Origin: Antedon bifida
Taxonomy: Eukaryota; Echinodermata; Crinoidea; Comatulida; Antedonidae
Reading direction: 5' to 3'
Assembly: GCA_963402885.1 (NCBI GenBank)
Contig: OY727098.1
Coordinates: forward strand, 19,702,717-19,766,716
DNA: 64,000 nucleotides
The notes beneath the pieces are model-generated. The model was not told the DNA's origin. It worked only from the letters and a program-made list of their open reading frames with translations, and made no database searches. A program made the translations under genes and the position numbers. How positions within the stretch are numbered: the stretch's first letter is position 1; each line of letters opens with the position of its first letter. Positions 45,800 through 57,739 of the stretch are shown here, piece after piece.

Positions 45800-48650
45800 A
45801 CTATATAATATATAGGGCCTAGGCCTAATTATAAACAATCGGACCTGAATATACTGACGTGACAAAAAGCAAGCTTTTTGTAGAGGCGGAAGAGGGATCG
45901 AGGAAGTCATCGACACATATTATATGCCTACTCGAACGAAAATGTTCCTACTTTCCCAAATTATTTTAGTTTATCTCAAAATGTTGCAGGAAAAATTCTC
46001 CCTCTTCCCTGATGATTGTCTTTACTCTTGACTTGTCCTCCAAGGACTGAATCTCATTTTATTCAGAAGGACTCACATTTGGATGCTGGTGGGGATATTT
46101 GGTTTGCTAAATTTGGAGAGATTTATTCTATATAATAATTATGTGTTTATATATAAATATTTATATTTTGTTTTGCAATTGCAAAGACTAAAAAAAAGAG
46201 GTTTACCCATGAAAGAAGTTATTAACAAAGAAATATGTTGAAATGTTGCTGAACAAAATAGGTTTTTAAAATTAATTTTTTTAAAAATTGGTTAAAATGT
46301 CATAAAAAAAAGTTGGGAGTATGTTCCCAAGATTGGATGCAACGAAGTGTCGAAACATGGGTTGGAACAGAGCACTGGTTCGGTTTGACAGAGACACAAG
46401 GGCGACGAGATGGAACACATCGAGGAACACGTTCAGTAATATATAAGATAGGCAGGAAAATAATAATGCTTTAAACTACTACCTATCAGTGATCTAAATA
46501 TGTTATATATCAGGATATATCCACATAACTCTGTTTGACGGTATTGAGTGTTTACCGAGAGTGTTGGCACTTATCATGTTATCAGTTTTAGTAATCGCAA
46601 TTGACATAAGTCATTAACATGGAGGGTTCACCGCATCGGTCCCAGGAAAAGAATAATTATGTGTTTTGAAAAATTCCGCCACACCCTTTAGTTTTTAGTT
46701 TGTGAATTACTAATTACATGCATGGAAAAACTTAATTATTATAGTCAAATTATAAACAATCAGTATAGTGCACAATTCTCCTAAATAGGCATAGGCCTAG
46801 GCCTATATGTTTTATTTCATTATTTTGTTTTTGCATCGTTTCTTTAAAAATGAGAATTGAATGAACTTTCAATAGGTCATTTTGTAGTTTTGATCAAGTT
46901 AGGCCTAATCACTTCTGTAAAAAAAAACGAAAAAAAGAAAATAATGATTTCACTTATAAAAAGACAAAATAGGCCTAAACTATTAATTTTAACAATAAAA
47001 AACCCATTCCATTGACTTTTTTTTAAAGGTTTTTTCAGGAATTTTTTTTTTCAATCCAATTTTTGGTCGAAGTCAATAATATTTGACATTAAGATTAAAA
47101 ATAGTCAATAAACCAAATTGACATATTATTTTTTAGGGGGACATTTGTATCTTTAACTGGACTTCTGCACCAATGAACATAATATTACAAGCCTTGTTTG
47201 AATTCAATCAGCGATTTCTGTTCGATATATGTTACTGGAAGTTACCGACGTAACTTATCTATTGTGGGGATATAGTTAACAATGCAACAATCTGTAATTT
47301 GATAAATAAAAAAAACCACAAATTCCCAACATATTTTTATAATATTTACTTATAATTTATTTAATTGAGGGGATTTCCCCTGGGAAAAAAATCAGTCAAT
47401 TAATTGTTTCAGTTCATAACTATACTCTCATATTGCTCGAAGGCGCCTTTTTGTATTTACGATACTTGGTTTCGAGAGAGAAAAGGTTTTTTTTTCATAT
47501 TTTTAATTATTAGTTTTGAAAAACAACATATCGAACATCATTTTTGTTGACTTTGTCTATTATTATTATCAATAATAACAGTAATATCATAATTGAAAAT
47601 GATATAATGTTTTGATAATAATCATCGTTAATATTATTATGAAGTTATTGTTATCTTAATTATCATTATTGTAATTAGGAGAATACTTCTTCTGTTTCCG
47701 GGGGTGGGCGTTATCCATTTGACCGTAACACTTAAAGGTAATGCAGGTCTGTGGGGTAATTGGGGGTAAAACAGGATTTCCAGTGGAGAGAACCTGTGTT
47801 CGCTCACCATGAATGACAAGCCTGGCTAGCGTCTGGGTACGGTATACCCATCGTACATCATGGTCAGTGGGGGTAATGTTTTTGCTAAACCTGCTTCAGC
47901 TTTCCAACTGGATCGGAAATATATTCTATAGTATGACAACACGATTTGACATAAAGAAACAAATGCCATACGAACTATCAGAAGCCGTGATTAGAGACTT
48001 AAGACTTTAAGTTGGTTCACTAGTTTAACCGGAAAATGACAATTTAGTTGTTTGCGAGAAAGGAACAGTTTGTCAAAAAAATGCTTACACCTGTTTTGTT
48101 GGGCACCAACATGATACGCAGTGCGGGAAAATGCACTGTCCATTTGCACGATGATATGTGGTTGAATATCTACAGATAGGCTATATTATCATCGTGTTTC
48201 AAATGAATACAGACGGTACTAATTAGAAAATAATGTTGAAATTAATGTTCCGTTTAATAAGCATATAATGAGACGCCAAAGCCGATAGGGTACCAACAAT
48301 TTAAGTAACATGCTTACTTCATTGGGATCCAGATGTTGTGTGTATAGTTTTCTCATCAATGTAGGCCAATGTTAAATTAATATACTACTGTATATGAAGA
48401 AGATCATTTTGCTTCAGGGTGATGGTCAAACATCCACGCCTTCCGATCCGATGAACTTAGGATTGCTGTCCAGGGTGGTTTTGTACAAGGTTGAAGACAG
48501 ATTTCCTCATTTACGGACGGGGACGGAAGACCCACGGGCAAAGTTCGTGCGGCCATGATCAAATTATTATTTTTTTTTAAATAAACAATTTTGTCAATTA
48601 TTTTGATGAAACGAGTGATCACCAACACAATTACTGTACAACAATGATTT
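45800..48650. other. Gene-poor stretch with scattered TAGGCC words
   Basis: TAGGCCTA words occur near 45815, 46795 and 46905-46975. Frames at 47813-48010 and 48404-48628 are short and unrecognised. No gene is supported. Confidence 0.4.
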
Positions 48651-48685
48651 TAAATATTTCAACTTTCTTATGGTGGGTCAAACTT

Positions 48686-48701
48686 AGAAGTCTTTCTGAC
48701 T

Positions 48702-48737
<36 letters not shown>

Positions 48738-49043
48738 CCAAAGGCAAATTACTGAAAAAAATGACAATGCTGTGGGTATCAGTGGCTGGATCTCAATGGA
48801 GATACAAATAAAAAAAGCGAAAAGCTAAATCAAAACGATAAAGTAAACAGCCAGAAAAGTTAGCAGAGCTTTCGGGCAACACTAGCCCTTCATCAGTGCA
48901 AGTGAGGGAATTTGGATAAAGTCATAGCATATGAGTTGGCAAGATATATATATATATTATATATTATTCTGACCCTCCCCCACATGATTTTTCATTGTAT
49001 TTATTATCCTGTATGTTATTGTGGAAATAAATTGAATTGAACT
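48686..49043 (+). repeat. Dispersed retroelement-tail repeat split by a nested insertion
   Basis: GTCTTTCTGACTTATAT (48691-48708) and ACCCTCCCCCACATGATTT (from about 48970) are adjacent in the copy at 646-760. Here they are separated by about 260 bp bounded by TA microsatellites. The outer repeat ends AATAAATTGAATTGAA. The insert carries the ATCCAGCCACTGATACC family and the CTGATGA/GAAA segment, both inverted. Confidence 0.6.
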
Positions 49044-49049
49044 TTGACG

Positions 49050-50092
49050 AATTCAGGAAAAATGCAGCTGTAGAAACGTAGATTGTCTTCTCGTTTGTGA
49101 TAGTTATTCAGTCGTTTTTCGTCTCATAAATACACATAATACAATACACGAGAAACTGGAATAAATTTTCTTCATATTTTAAAATTTTATTCAGTGACCT
49201 TAAATTTCTTTTATACATAAAATACAAAGTAACATAAATTGACTGTTGGCCGTCATGCGATCTTCTGGCCAAATATAATATATGTACACTTCAGTCAATA
49301 TCGCCGCCGTTCCCGCTCGCAGAAACTACAATGGTATTTAACCTCAATAATTATAGAATTTTACTGGCAAATCAGATTTGATTATGTACCGTTATTATTT
49401 TGGCAAAATATAGGATAACAATGACCAGCAGTTGCCCTCCTTAATAATTTATAACAATATTATCCACATATTATAATAATACTGATTTTAGATCGTTTTT
49501 TTAATAACTAAACGTAATGGTTCCAGCCCAACTAATTTAGCCTATCGAATTTGTATTTACAACGAAATTTTTTACTTTGACCTTTATTACGTATTCCGAA
49601 ATATGGGAGATTATTTATTCGTGATATGGATTGTTGATATAGCATTGGCCTAAAGAAGAGTACAAATAAAAACTGCTGGTACACTCTAGAGTCACGAGTT
49701 GAAACTCGTGACACGGACGCCACATTTAAAAAGATTACTGAACCATTGCATAAACCAATATTGATAAACGACACAATTGTCAACTTATTTTTACAATACT
49801 TTTAAAATGCATTATTCATTATAAATTTAGCATACATTTCTGTCTGGTCGTAAACAAATAATCACGGTCATTTACAAAAATGCTGGTTTTAGTTAGTTTG
49901 TAGGCCTACGTGACATATTCGAAGTATGTACCGTATACCCGCGAATAAATATAAACAGTATTACAAGTCTTAAAAAAGTTGATAGTTCTTGCTAAAGTAG
50001 TAGTACCCTATAAAATAAACTCCCTGTTTCTTTGTAGCATTCAAGGCAAAATGTTCTTTTCATTCATTGTCTGTTTATATAGTTTATGATGT
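49050..50092 (-). other. Region downstream of Jun, presumably its 3' UTR and beyond
   Basis: AT-rich, no supported frame. TTTATT words (AATAAA on the minus strand) are present near 49610. The exact 3' end of Jun cannot be set. Confidence 0.4.
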
Positions 50093-51034
50093 TTAAAATG
50101 CTAACTGTTGAGCAAGCATAACCTGACATCCACTCTTCACATGTTCCATTACGTTTTGTTTCAGTCGACATACTTGTTCTCTCAATTTTGTGGCTGCTGT
50201 TTGTAAATCTTGATTTTGTGATTTTAATTCATCTACTTTATCTTCCAAACGTGAAATTCGCTCCAATTTCCTTTTACGACACTTGCTGGCCGCAATCCTA
50301 TTCCTTAGTCGTTTCCTTTCGGATTTAATCCTTTCTTGTGTGTCCATATCAATTGGGGACATTGGTGGTGTGGCATGGTAAACTGGCACTGTTTGTTCTG
50401 CTTCTTCTTGTTTTATAATATGCTGCTGTCGGCTCCAAGCTTGCGGGTTATTATTAATGACACTGACTGAAGCATGGGCTGTTGACGTAGGCATACTATT
50501 ATTTGAGGTGTATGTCATACTTACAGCTGGTGAAGCTCCAGGTAGAGTTGTTGTTGTGAGTGCTGGATTGAACGCCTGAGTACTGGTTACCACAATATTT
50601 GGTGGGGCTCGGGTTACTACGCCTCCTGCTTGAGAGAAGTATTGTACATTTTGTGCTTCTACCACGCTACCGTCCTCGCCATTTGTATAATGATGCAAAT
50701 TATGAAGAGCCTCCACAAAGCCTTGAGCAAACGCTGCTTGTTCGTCCGTTACGTTTTTCGGGCAAATGAACTGCGTTGGTGTTGGTGTTGTGCATACATT
50801 TCCCTGCTGGTTAACGATCAATTTTTCAAGTTCAGGTGATGCTAGTTTTAACATATTTACATCAGGTGTAGATAAAAGTGTAATTGGCTTCTTACTGCGA
50901 GAGCCAGGAGCTAGATCCAAAGTCATGGTTTTCTTTTTCTGTATCCAGTTTGGATGGTCTTCGTAAAATTGAGTCTCCATCTTGGATCGTGTCTGTTGTA
51001 CAATTACAGTGTCCTTTTCCTCAGTGGTCGACAT
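50093..51034 (-). CDS. JUN: Jun family bZIP transcription factor (AP-1 subunit), intronless
   Basis: A single exon encodes 313 residues, matching the intronless c-Jun gene of vertebrates. The N-terminal delta/JNK-docking region has TMTLDLAPG, then [20 protein letters not shown], then [18 protein letters not shown]. Proline-directed sites are T56, S66, T83 and T85; T56 replaces the serine of human [14 protein letters not shown] (about 222-230) precedes the bZIP. The basic region [12 protein letters not shown] (245-256) includes redox-sensitive Cys252. Leucines at 263, 270, 277, 284 and 291 form five zipper heptads. The C-terminus [13 protein letters not shown] is typical of Jun. It dimerises with Fos/ATF proteins and binds TGACTCA or TGACGTCA. 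The start follows the family and no upstream in-frame ATG competes. Confidence 0.97.
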   Translation of the reverse strand: MSTTEEKDTVIVQQTRSKMETQFYEDHPNWIQKKKTMTLDLAPGSRSKKPITLLSTPDVNMLKLASPELEKLIVNQQGNVCTTPTPTQFICPKNVTDEQAAFAQGFVEALHNLHHYTNGEDGSVVEAQNVQYFSQAGGVVTRAPPNIVVTSTQAFNPALTTTTLPGASPAVSMTYTSNNSMPTSTAHASVSVINNNPQAWSRQQHIIKQEEAEQTVPVYHATPPMSPIDMDTQERIKSERKRLRNRIAASKCRKRKLERISRLEDKVDELKSQNQDLQTAATKLREQVCRLKQNVMEHVKSGCQVMLAQQLAF

Positions 51035-51074
51035 ACAAATGAAAACACTGACTAAACGTCTCTTAGGTTAAAGT

Positions 51075-51395
51075 TGTGAGTCACTACCGACACAAATATA
51101 CTCGGGATTCCTTCGTTATGTATTGGTTGAACGATTTTTGTGTTTAGCACATAGAACTCGACTGTGTTTCTTCGAGTATTGGAATGCGTTTCCTAAGCAA
51201 AGGCTGAGTCAGTTTTATACCCACTGACTCAATGTCTAAAAATAGTTACTACTGAAATGACATCAAATCCTAGCGTTTTCATTGGCTGGAGATGATATCA
51301 TCGGCTATAGTAGATGCCCAGTTCTGACTTCTGATTGGCTAAATCGATCACAGAGCATTATGGGTAGTGGGGAGTGCCCAATTTATTGACGTCAC
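51075..51395 (-). promoter_or_regulatory. Jun promoter: TATA, AP-1, MEF2, CCAAT and CRE sites
   Basis: Reading toward the gene: TGACGTCA (51387-51394), ATTGG/CCAAT boxes (51334-51338 and 51281-51285), TGACATCA (51258-51265), a MEF2 site CTAAAAATAG (51236-51245), AP-1 TGACTCA (51225-51231), TATAAAA (51213-51219 on the minus strand), AP-1 TGAGTCA (51205-51211) and another in the leader (51077-51083). Human c-jun likewise has TGACATCA, MEF2 and CCAAT elements, so autoregulation by AP-1/ATF is expected. Transcription should start about 25-30 bp past the TATA, near 51185. Confidence 0.85.
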
Positions 51396-51834
51396 ATAAA
51401 ACGGGTATTCTCCAGGAAGATTACATTTATATAGAGGGGTGAACATAAGGAAATATGTAGTTAATTAAATTTTTTTTGTAAAATAAATAAATATTTAAAT
51501 ATTTATTTGGTAAAATAATATAATATAATACATTTCATTCTTTATAAGTTTCTATTTTAAGATATATCAGAATGAAAAAAAGGGAATTAGTATAATAGGA
51601 TGACCTAATCAACTAATCAGCTATTGTGTGTTGCGGATTACGACGTCACAATAAGCACTCCGGAAACAACGATTTGACAACAAATGGACGTTGTGTTGTT
51701 GTCTGTCCCGTGACTTGCCTTATTTGGTAATTGTCATTAAAATCGTTCAGGTGATCAAGTAAGCGTGTACTTATTGGACAATTTATAAACTTAACTTTCC
51801 CGCTGCATTTATATTTATCGCGTGCATAGACTAG

Positions 51835-53160
51835 CTAGGCCTAGTAGTTAGTCCGCCCGCGCTGTACATGTACAGTATACAACATGTAAATAGTAAAACT
51901 CAAGCTAGGGTAGATGTACCAGACTTCGGCAGGTTACAGGGAAATTCGTTATTTACGTGTATTTTTTAAAAGCATCACAAAATATTTTTTGGTAGAGTTT
52001 TTAGTATTTATATAAGTAGTAAATACAGTGTAAATTATCAAATAAATATTTATAATTAACAAACAATAATAAAAAATGTGTTTTTTATTTATGTACCAAA
52101 CTTCGGCATGTGTGTGCCAATCCTCGGCATACGCTGCCCAAGCAAGCCCTGGAATTACGCGCGAGCGATTGCGCAATCGATCGTCGATGAAATAGCAGGC
52201 CTAGCTAGGCTAGGCCTAGCCATGGCCAGATGTGAAATAAATGAGTCAAAAAACAGCAATATTAACTTTATTTTACCAACAATTATATTTTGAAAAAAAA
52301 TTAATAAACAACATTGCAAACAATTTAATTTAATTAGTTATTTCCGTTAGGTGCCGAAGTCTGGCACATATCATTAATTATCAACCAAACATCTTAACAC
52401 CCCTCATAAACCCTATATTTTTTCATTGGTTTGAAAATGGAATATTCTGGAATGTTGCTACACTACAGTAGGAGCCTATTTCAATCCCAGACGTGTCCCT
52501 CGTGTGTAATTTTTCATGCCCTGGAACTTTAAATGGAACAGTCACGTGTTAGCTCATTGGTCTATTTTGCTGAAATGTCACTTCCGGTTTTCAGGTTTCA
52601 GTTTTTATGGCTACTGGCAGACATGTTTCGCTGATGTCTAGTAAACGATCGGTGGTTTTTATTTACCACCTATAAATAAAGTATATTATACGTTAAGATA
52701 AACAAAAAATATCAATTATTTAATTAATTATGACTAATATAAATACAACCTGCCGAAGTTTGGCACATTGCCGAAGTCTGGTACATTTACCCTAGGCCTA
52801 GCCTCCTCCTAGGCCTAGGCCTAGCCTAGGCATGAGTTAGACAACAAGATTAGTTAGAAAAGAGGAGACTAGGCTACCCGATTAGTAGAGCCTAAGGCTC
52901 TACTCTCTCTCTCCCTCTTGGATAGGTACTAACCTATGCCCTTAGTTAGTACTCCTAGCCTACCTAGTAGTAGACCAGAGTAAGTAGTAGATAGAGGAGA
53001 GAGGCTATGCATAGCCTAGCCCTATATATAGTAGAAGATGTGTATCCTATTTAGATTATGCCCTAGCTAGACTCTAGACTAGGTAATAGGCCCTACCTAG
53101 GCCGGATTTACCCACTAGGCCTAGAGGTGACTAGCCAGGCCTAGCTACAATAGGACCATG
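51835..53160. repeat. TAGGCC/CTAG-rich tracts between Jun and the small-protein gene
   Basis: Clusters at 51835-51850, 52196-52222 and, densest, 52793-53155 (CTAGGCCTAGCC, CCTAGTACTC and similar). They flank and partly occupy the TIR element at 51908-52792. Confidence 0.75.
51908..52792. mobile_element. 885-bp TIR element with TACCAGACTTCGGCA motifs
   Basis: The left end begins GGGTAGATGTACCAGACTTC, and the right end is the near-exact reverse complement ending CATTTACCC. Both are flanked by TA. The motif TACCARACTTCGGCA occurs direct in the left half (51917, 52094) and inverted in the right half (52352, 52750, 52769), like subterminal transposase sites. No transposase is encoded. An ETS-like ACTTCCGG at 52579-52586 and a possible exon 1 of the downstream gene lie inside. 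Confidence 0.65.
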
Positions 53161-56100
53161 CATGTTATCAATTTCTGAACATCATGATGGGCTACCTATA
53201 TCCACAATGGAGGTATAAAAATAGACTCCATCATGGAATGGCCATAATACTGAATTAGTTGGTACAATATTTTGTCTTCTGTTTTAAATTTCAGAAAATA
53301 TTGGTAATTGTTAGTAGTTACACAAGACTCGAACAGGTAACAAATGTTTCTGATAAATAACAATACAATATAATAATTGTAGTTACATTATAATAATGAA
53401 AGACTAAAATAATAATTAAAATAGTGATTTTAATACAATCATTTGTTACACAGGAGAGTATTTAATGAATATGTAATTGTTTAATTTATAAACTGAATGT
53501 GTGATGCGTATGGCTGAGAGTTTCTGTTCGACAGTTTAAAAGTACATTGTAAAAAAGTTGGTCATGATCAACACTAATACCCCTTTCACATCATCACCTA
53601 GCAAAACTCCACAGATTACAAAAACCATGGAAGCAACACCGATATTTTGTGTGAATCTGAATTTCAGTTTGCTTGAGGACGATATAAAATACTTTATATC
53701 TTCAATCTCTGGAAAACGCACACTGGGGACACAATGTGAAAGGCACCAGAATTGTTTATCATCATGTCACCCTAACATTTATTTACTGTAATTGTGTTGT
53801 GAAATTTGATGTAAAACTTCAATATTGCAGGATTTATGTGAATGGAATTTTTTCAAGGTTTCTGTTGGTGTTTCTTGGAAGTTAATTACTGTGATTATAA
53901 TGTGAAAGGGTATTAGTAAATACCATCAACCTGCCGCTAATGACTTTGAATAGGATATCATCATAAGAAACTTGTTTGCATACACAATATAATAGATTGT
54001 TGATTACATTGTATGTTTCATTCAAGTGTAAAATTGATTAGGATTTTCTTTGGGTACCAACCAACTCCATCACACCTATTCATTCTAGATTAGTGTAAAT
54101 ATATGAGTCATACTATTCCTTTGTAGTACACTGTCTGGCCTGCTTTTTGAAGTGATTATGGAATGTATAAACATAGGGTTTGAAAGGGCATACCAACTTT
54201 TGATTTATAAGCTTGAAGGTGTTCACCTTTCACTTTCTGATAGTTAAACTTGTTATTAACAATCATCCCATTTAATAAATTATTGACATTTGAAACTTTT
54301 CCCATTTGACAAATTAGAAATCTTCCATTTGATTTATGAACCCATAATCAAGGAACAGTACTTTGAAAACAAAAATAATTTTGTCATCAATATAATATGT
54401 TGATAAAATTTGTAGTAAACATATATTTTATTTGGAGGTTTTTTTCCGAACTACTGAACGAACTGAAAAGTTTCTCTAAACTTACAGTTTTTTCAGAACT
54501 ATAATATGTGGTGTACCACAAACTTTATATCAACATATTGATTTCACCATGCAAACCTTCAAAAAATATACAGTGCCTATTATTAGCATTACAATTGAAG
54601 ACTGCTCTTCATTTCAGTGTGTTGTTTTAGCCTGAAAGTTTTATATATATTATTTTAAAAAAAACCAAACATACACCATATTAAAATTGATAGACATAAG
54701 TATTGAAGAATGTCAAAGCTAGAAAAGCCCAGTAAGATATTTTGTTAGTAAAATTGTTTTTTCTAATTTTTGGAATATTAGCATTTTATCACCATTTATT
54801 TGTTGTATGGTGTTTGTTTAATGCAGATTGATTGATTAGTGTTTTTTGTTTTAAATATAGAATGAGAACTTTGATCAAATGATGTTAATAATAGTAGGTT
54901 AGTTCCTGGTTTATTTATGCACAATATAGCCACAATATATAAACTATGATGTCAGCTTTTGGAATTCCATCACATACAGTTAGAGTGGGAACATCACAAT
55001 GGTTTATACTACTGCCATGCAAAGAAAATTAAAAAGTACCATGACCAACTTCAGGTATTTTTAATAATGAATAACTTAACTATCCTACTTAGAAACAGAT
55101 TCTATAAATACGAACAAATATATAATACTGTAATAAGTTTACATAAGCCAAACACTGAGTACAAAAAGAAAAGTTTCCCGTTTTCTGGGCCAAAGCTATG
55201 GGATAGTTTAAGCGATTTAAACACAAATGCAATAACAGCTCCTAACATAAATATATTAAATAAAAATAATAGATAACCAAAGATAAGATGTTCCTGAAAC
55301 TTCTGTTTTCATGATATCATATTTTTATTTTGAAAATTGCGTCGGTTTGTGTCTTTTATATTAGTATTCGATCTGAAGTCAACAGTTTCATGAATGAGAT
55401 AGCAATATGTTCGTTTTGTGTTGGCACTGGCAAAAATGTTCCTTTTTATGTAGAAGAAGGGTACGGTTGGTAAGGTTTTTTTTGGCATAAGCCTTTGATA
55501 ACACCATGGCATGCACAGGGAATTGTTCCCTCTTGTTGCGACAACCACACCACTTTAATTCTTGTGGCTACAGCACTGAATTCGTATTTCCAGATATTCC
55601 CAGCACTGATCAAGATGCATGTCAAGTAAAATACATGATCTTTCATAGTTCACCTCCAAGTTTATATATAAACAAGTTTGACAGTTCTGTTTTTACTATT
55701 CAAATTTATTTTCTTTTATTAAAGTGTTTGGCACAATTCCAACTTGCCATTAAAATTCCATAGGTGACTCATTCTTTATTGGTATAGACTATTGTGGTGG
55801 TTTACATGCTTTACTAAAAGAATATCTAGTTCAAATCCTATCAGTACAATTGTCAAAATTGTCTCTTGTTCCTGAGAGATTTAAATTAAGTTTACATTTT
55901 AATTTGAAGGCAAAATTTAGACTGCATATTATCTGACTATAGCATGGTTTTACATTGAATCGCTACATGTAGACATCTCGAATGCAAAGCACCCACCCCA
56001 GTTATACTTATATTATCAATAATATGATTAATACTTGGTATTGTACATTGATGCTGGAGTATTGAAAACAGTATATATTATAAGCCCATTCCTCAAACAA

Positions 56101-56175
56101 TTTCAGGTAGATAAGCTGATGCCCCCAGTGAGTGTTATTGGTAAAATGTGTGCTAATGTGATGGAGTTGTTGTGA
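52607..56175 (+). CDS. Unidentified small protein, about 84 residues
   Basis: Three exons, 53295-53336, 54956-55054 and 56107-56175, are all phase 0 and join cleanly. They read KILVIVSSYTRLEQ, then LLEFHHIQLEWEHHNGLYYC and AKKIKKYHDQLQ, then VDKLMPPVSVIGKMCANVME and a stop. The middle part looks helical and possibly coiled-coil. A proposed exon 1 (52607-52651, MATGRHVSLMSSKRS) is in phase but uses a weak GTGGTT donor and lies inside a TIR element, so the true start may differ. A polyA signal AATAAA near 57244 would give a 1.07-kb 3' UTR. Nothing recognised by family. The intron after exon 3 of this list hosts a LINE fragment. Confidence 0.5.
55070..55276 (+). mobile_element. Non-LTR retrotransposon fragment (reverse-transcriptase C-terminus)
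   Basis: The frame reads KKKSFPFSGPKLWDSLSDLN, the conserved tail of CR1/L2-like reverse transcriptases (K-x-S-F-x-x-x-G-P-K-L-W-x-S-L). About 65 codons remain. It lies in an intron of the small-protein gene, in the frame of the preceding exon by coincidence. Confidence 0.6.
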
Positions 56176-57739
56176 GGTACCATAGATCCACTACATCAAT
56201 TGAAATTAACCTTGTTTAATTCCAAAAAATATTGTGTATTTTGTGTTGGTTTTGGGCTTAAACTATGTGATGCAATTTGGCCACAAGGCCAGGAGCTATG
56301 ATATTAGTGGCAGATCCAGGATTTTGAAGTGTCTAAAAATTGTAAAGTGAAGTGTTGAACTTAATCTAATGTTCTGTCGTTTGCATTGCAATTTCGAAAT
56401 CTGATTTTATATTTTTCAATATAAAGATCTATCTCTGCCAGATTTGCTTTATGGCCATTGGCCAAGTTTTGGGTCACTGGCCAAGTTTTGGGCTACTGGC
56501 CAGGCAGTGTCTGGTTTTTAAAATGCTTTTTAAAGAATTATGGATTAAGATTTGTTAGCAAAGTTGTGTTTAGAATAAGTACCAGTCGTCGCAATCTCGT
56601 TTTGAGAAAGTTGAATGTTCGTATCCTTTGGGTAATTTTGATTCTACACATGTTTCAATTTTTTAGTAGAATGATTCATTCACTTTATATAATTTGTTTT
56701 GCTTTGGTTTCTTTGCTAATGATGTCATTTATCTTTGTAACCTTCTTAAGTAAATTAATTACAACAAATCAAATGTAAATCTGACAGTCCGAAATTTGAC
56801 AAGTATAATAGCATGAAGGTATAAAAGAATGAATTGGTTTTAACAACCACCTGAGGATATCAGTTGTACATGACTCAGAAATATGTGTAATAACACCTTT
56901 ATGCCTGACTGGTCATAAGACTGCTGCCACTGCACTGTATTAAGAATGATCTCATACACAGGGTAACCCAACCAGGTTTGTTATGGTTTTGTGTCTGATG
57001 AGCATCGTTGCCATGCCGTTGCTATGCGAGTCATACAATAAATATTTATAGATTTTCTAATATTGATCTGTACTGTAGTGGAAATACCAGGTACAGTACA
57101 GTGTAACATCCTGTATTCTATATTTACGTAGGAGTTATTTTGGCCTTGATGTTTGTGGTTCTATTGTCCATGCTTTTTCATGAGGAAGTATTGTACTAAC
57201 TAATTATTGTGAAAGAAAGAGGATTCAGTAAATACATTGTGACAATAAAGTAAATTCTTGAAATACTGTGTATTATATTTATACATTTGTATAAAAAATA
57301 TAATAGTATTCATTACCATAAAACCTTTTCAGTTTTTCTAGAGCATGTGATCTACGGTTTTGAGCCAATTAAATATAAATCGGGTAATTCCAAGTAGGGA
57401 TGGGTGTATTTTTTATATCTATTGGTACAGTTATGTTGTATCTAAATAATGAATGTGTATGAGTTGAAAGATTTACTGTTCTATTTAACAAGGCGGAGCA
57501 GAGTTTAAAATAGAATCGGTCAATGTTGGAAGTAGGCCTTTTCAATATTTCAGTATATTTGACAAAAAAGATTGACGTTTCCAATTACCGTAGTAACAAA
57601 GACTAAAAAAAAGCCTTAAAAATGCTTATCTTTTAAAGTTTTCAGTTAATATTTTTCTCGTTAATTTTGGTTTGAGTCATTTTGTTTGTTAAAAGATGGT
57701 TTCAATATTTTTTATTTAATTTTAATAGAGGTTTCATTA
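56176..57739. other. Presumed 3' UTR and intergenic sequence
   Basis: Follows the small-protein stop codon. It includes a short local repeat (CTGGCCAAGTTTTGGG twice near 56457-56500) and AATAAA near 57244. No frame is supported. Confidence 0.4.

Noticed and set aside
45554-45916. 120-codon minus-strand frame
   Set aside because: Hydrophobic and AT-driven, overlaps a dispersed repeat fragment; no splice or family support.
48700-48732. TA run as a possible origin or CRISPR-like array
   Set aside because: Simple dinucleotide microsatellite; no spacer-repeat structure exists in the window and none is expected in an animal genome.
56458-56778. 106-codon hydrophobic frame
   Set aside because: Begins in a short local repeat and lies in a presumed 3' UTR; T-rich codons give chance hydrophobic residues.
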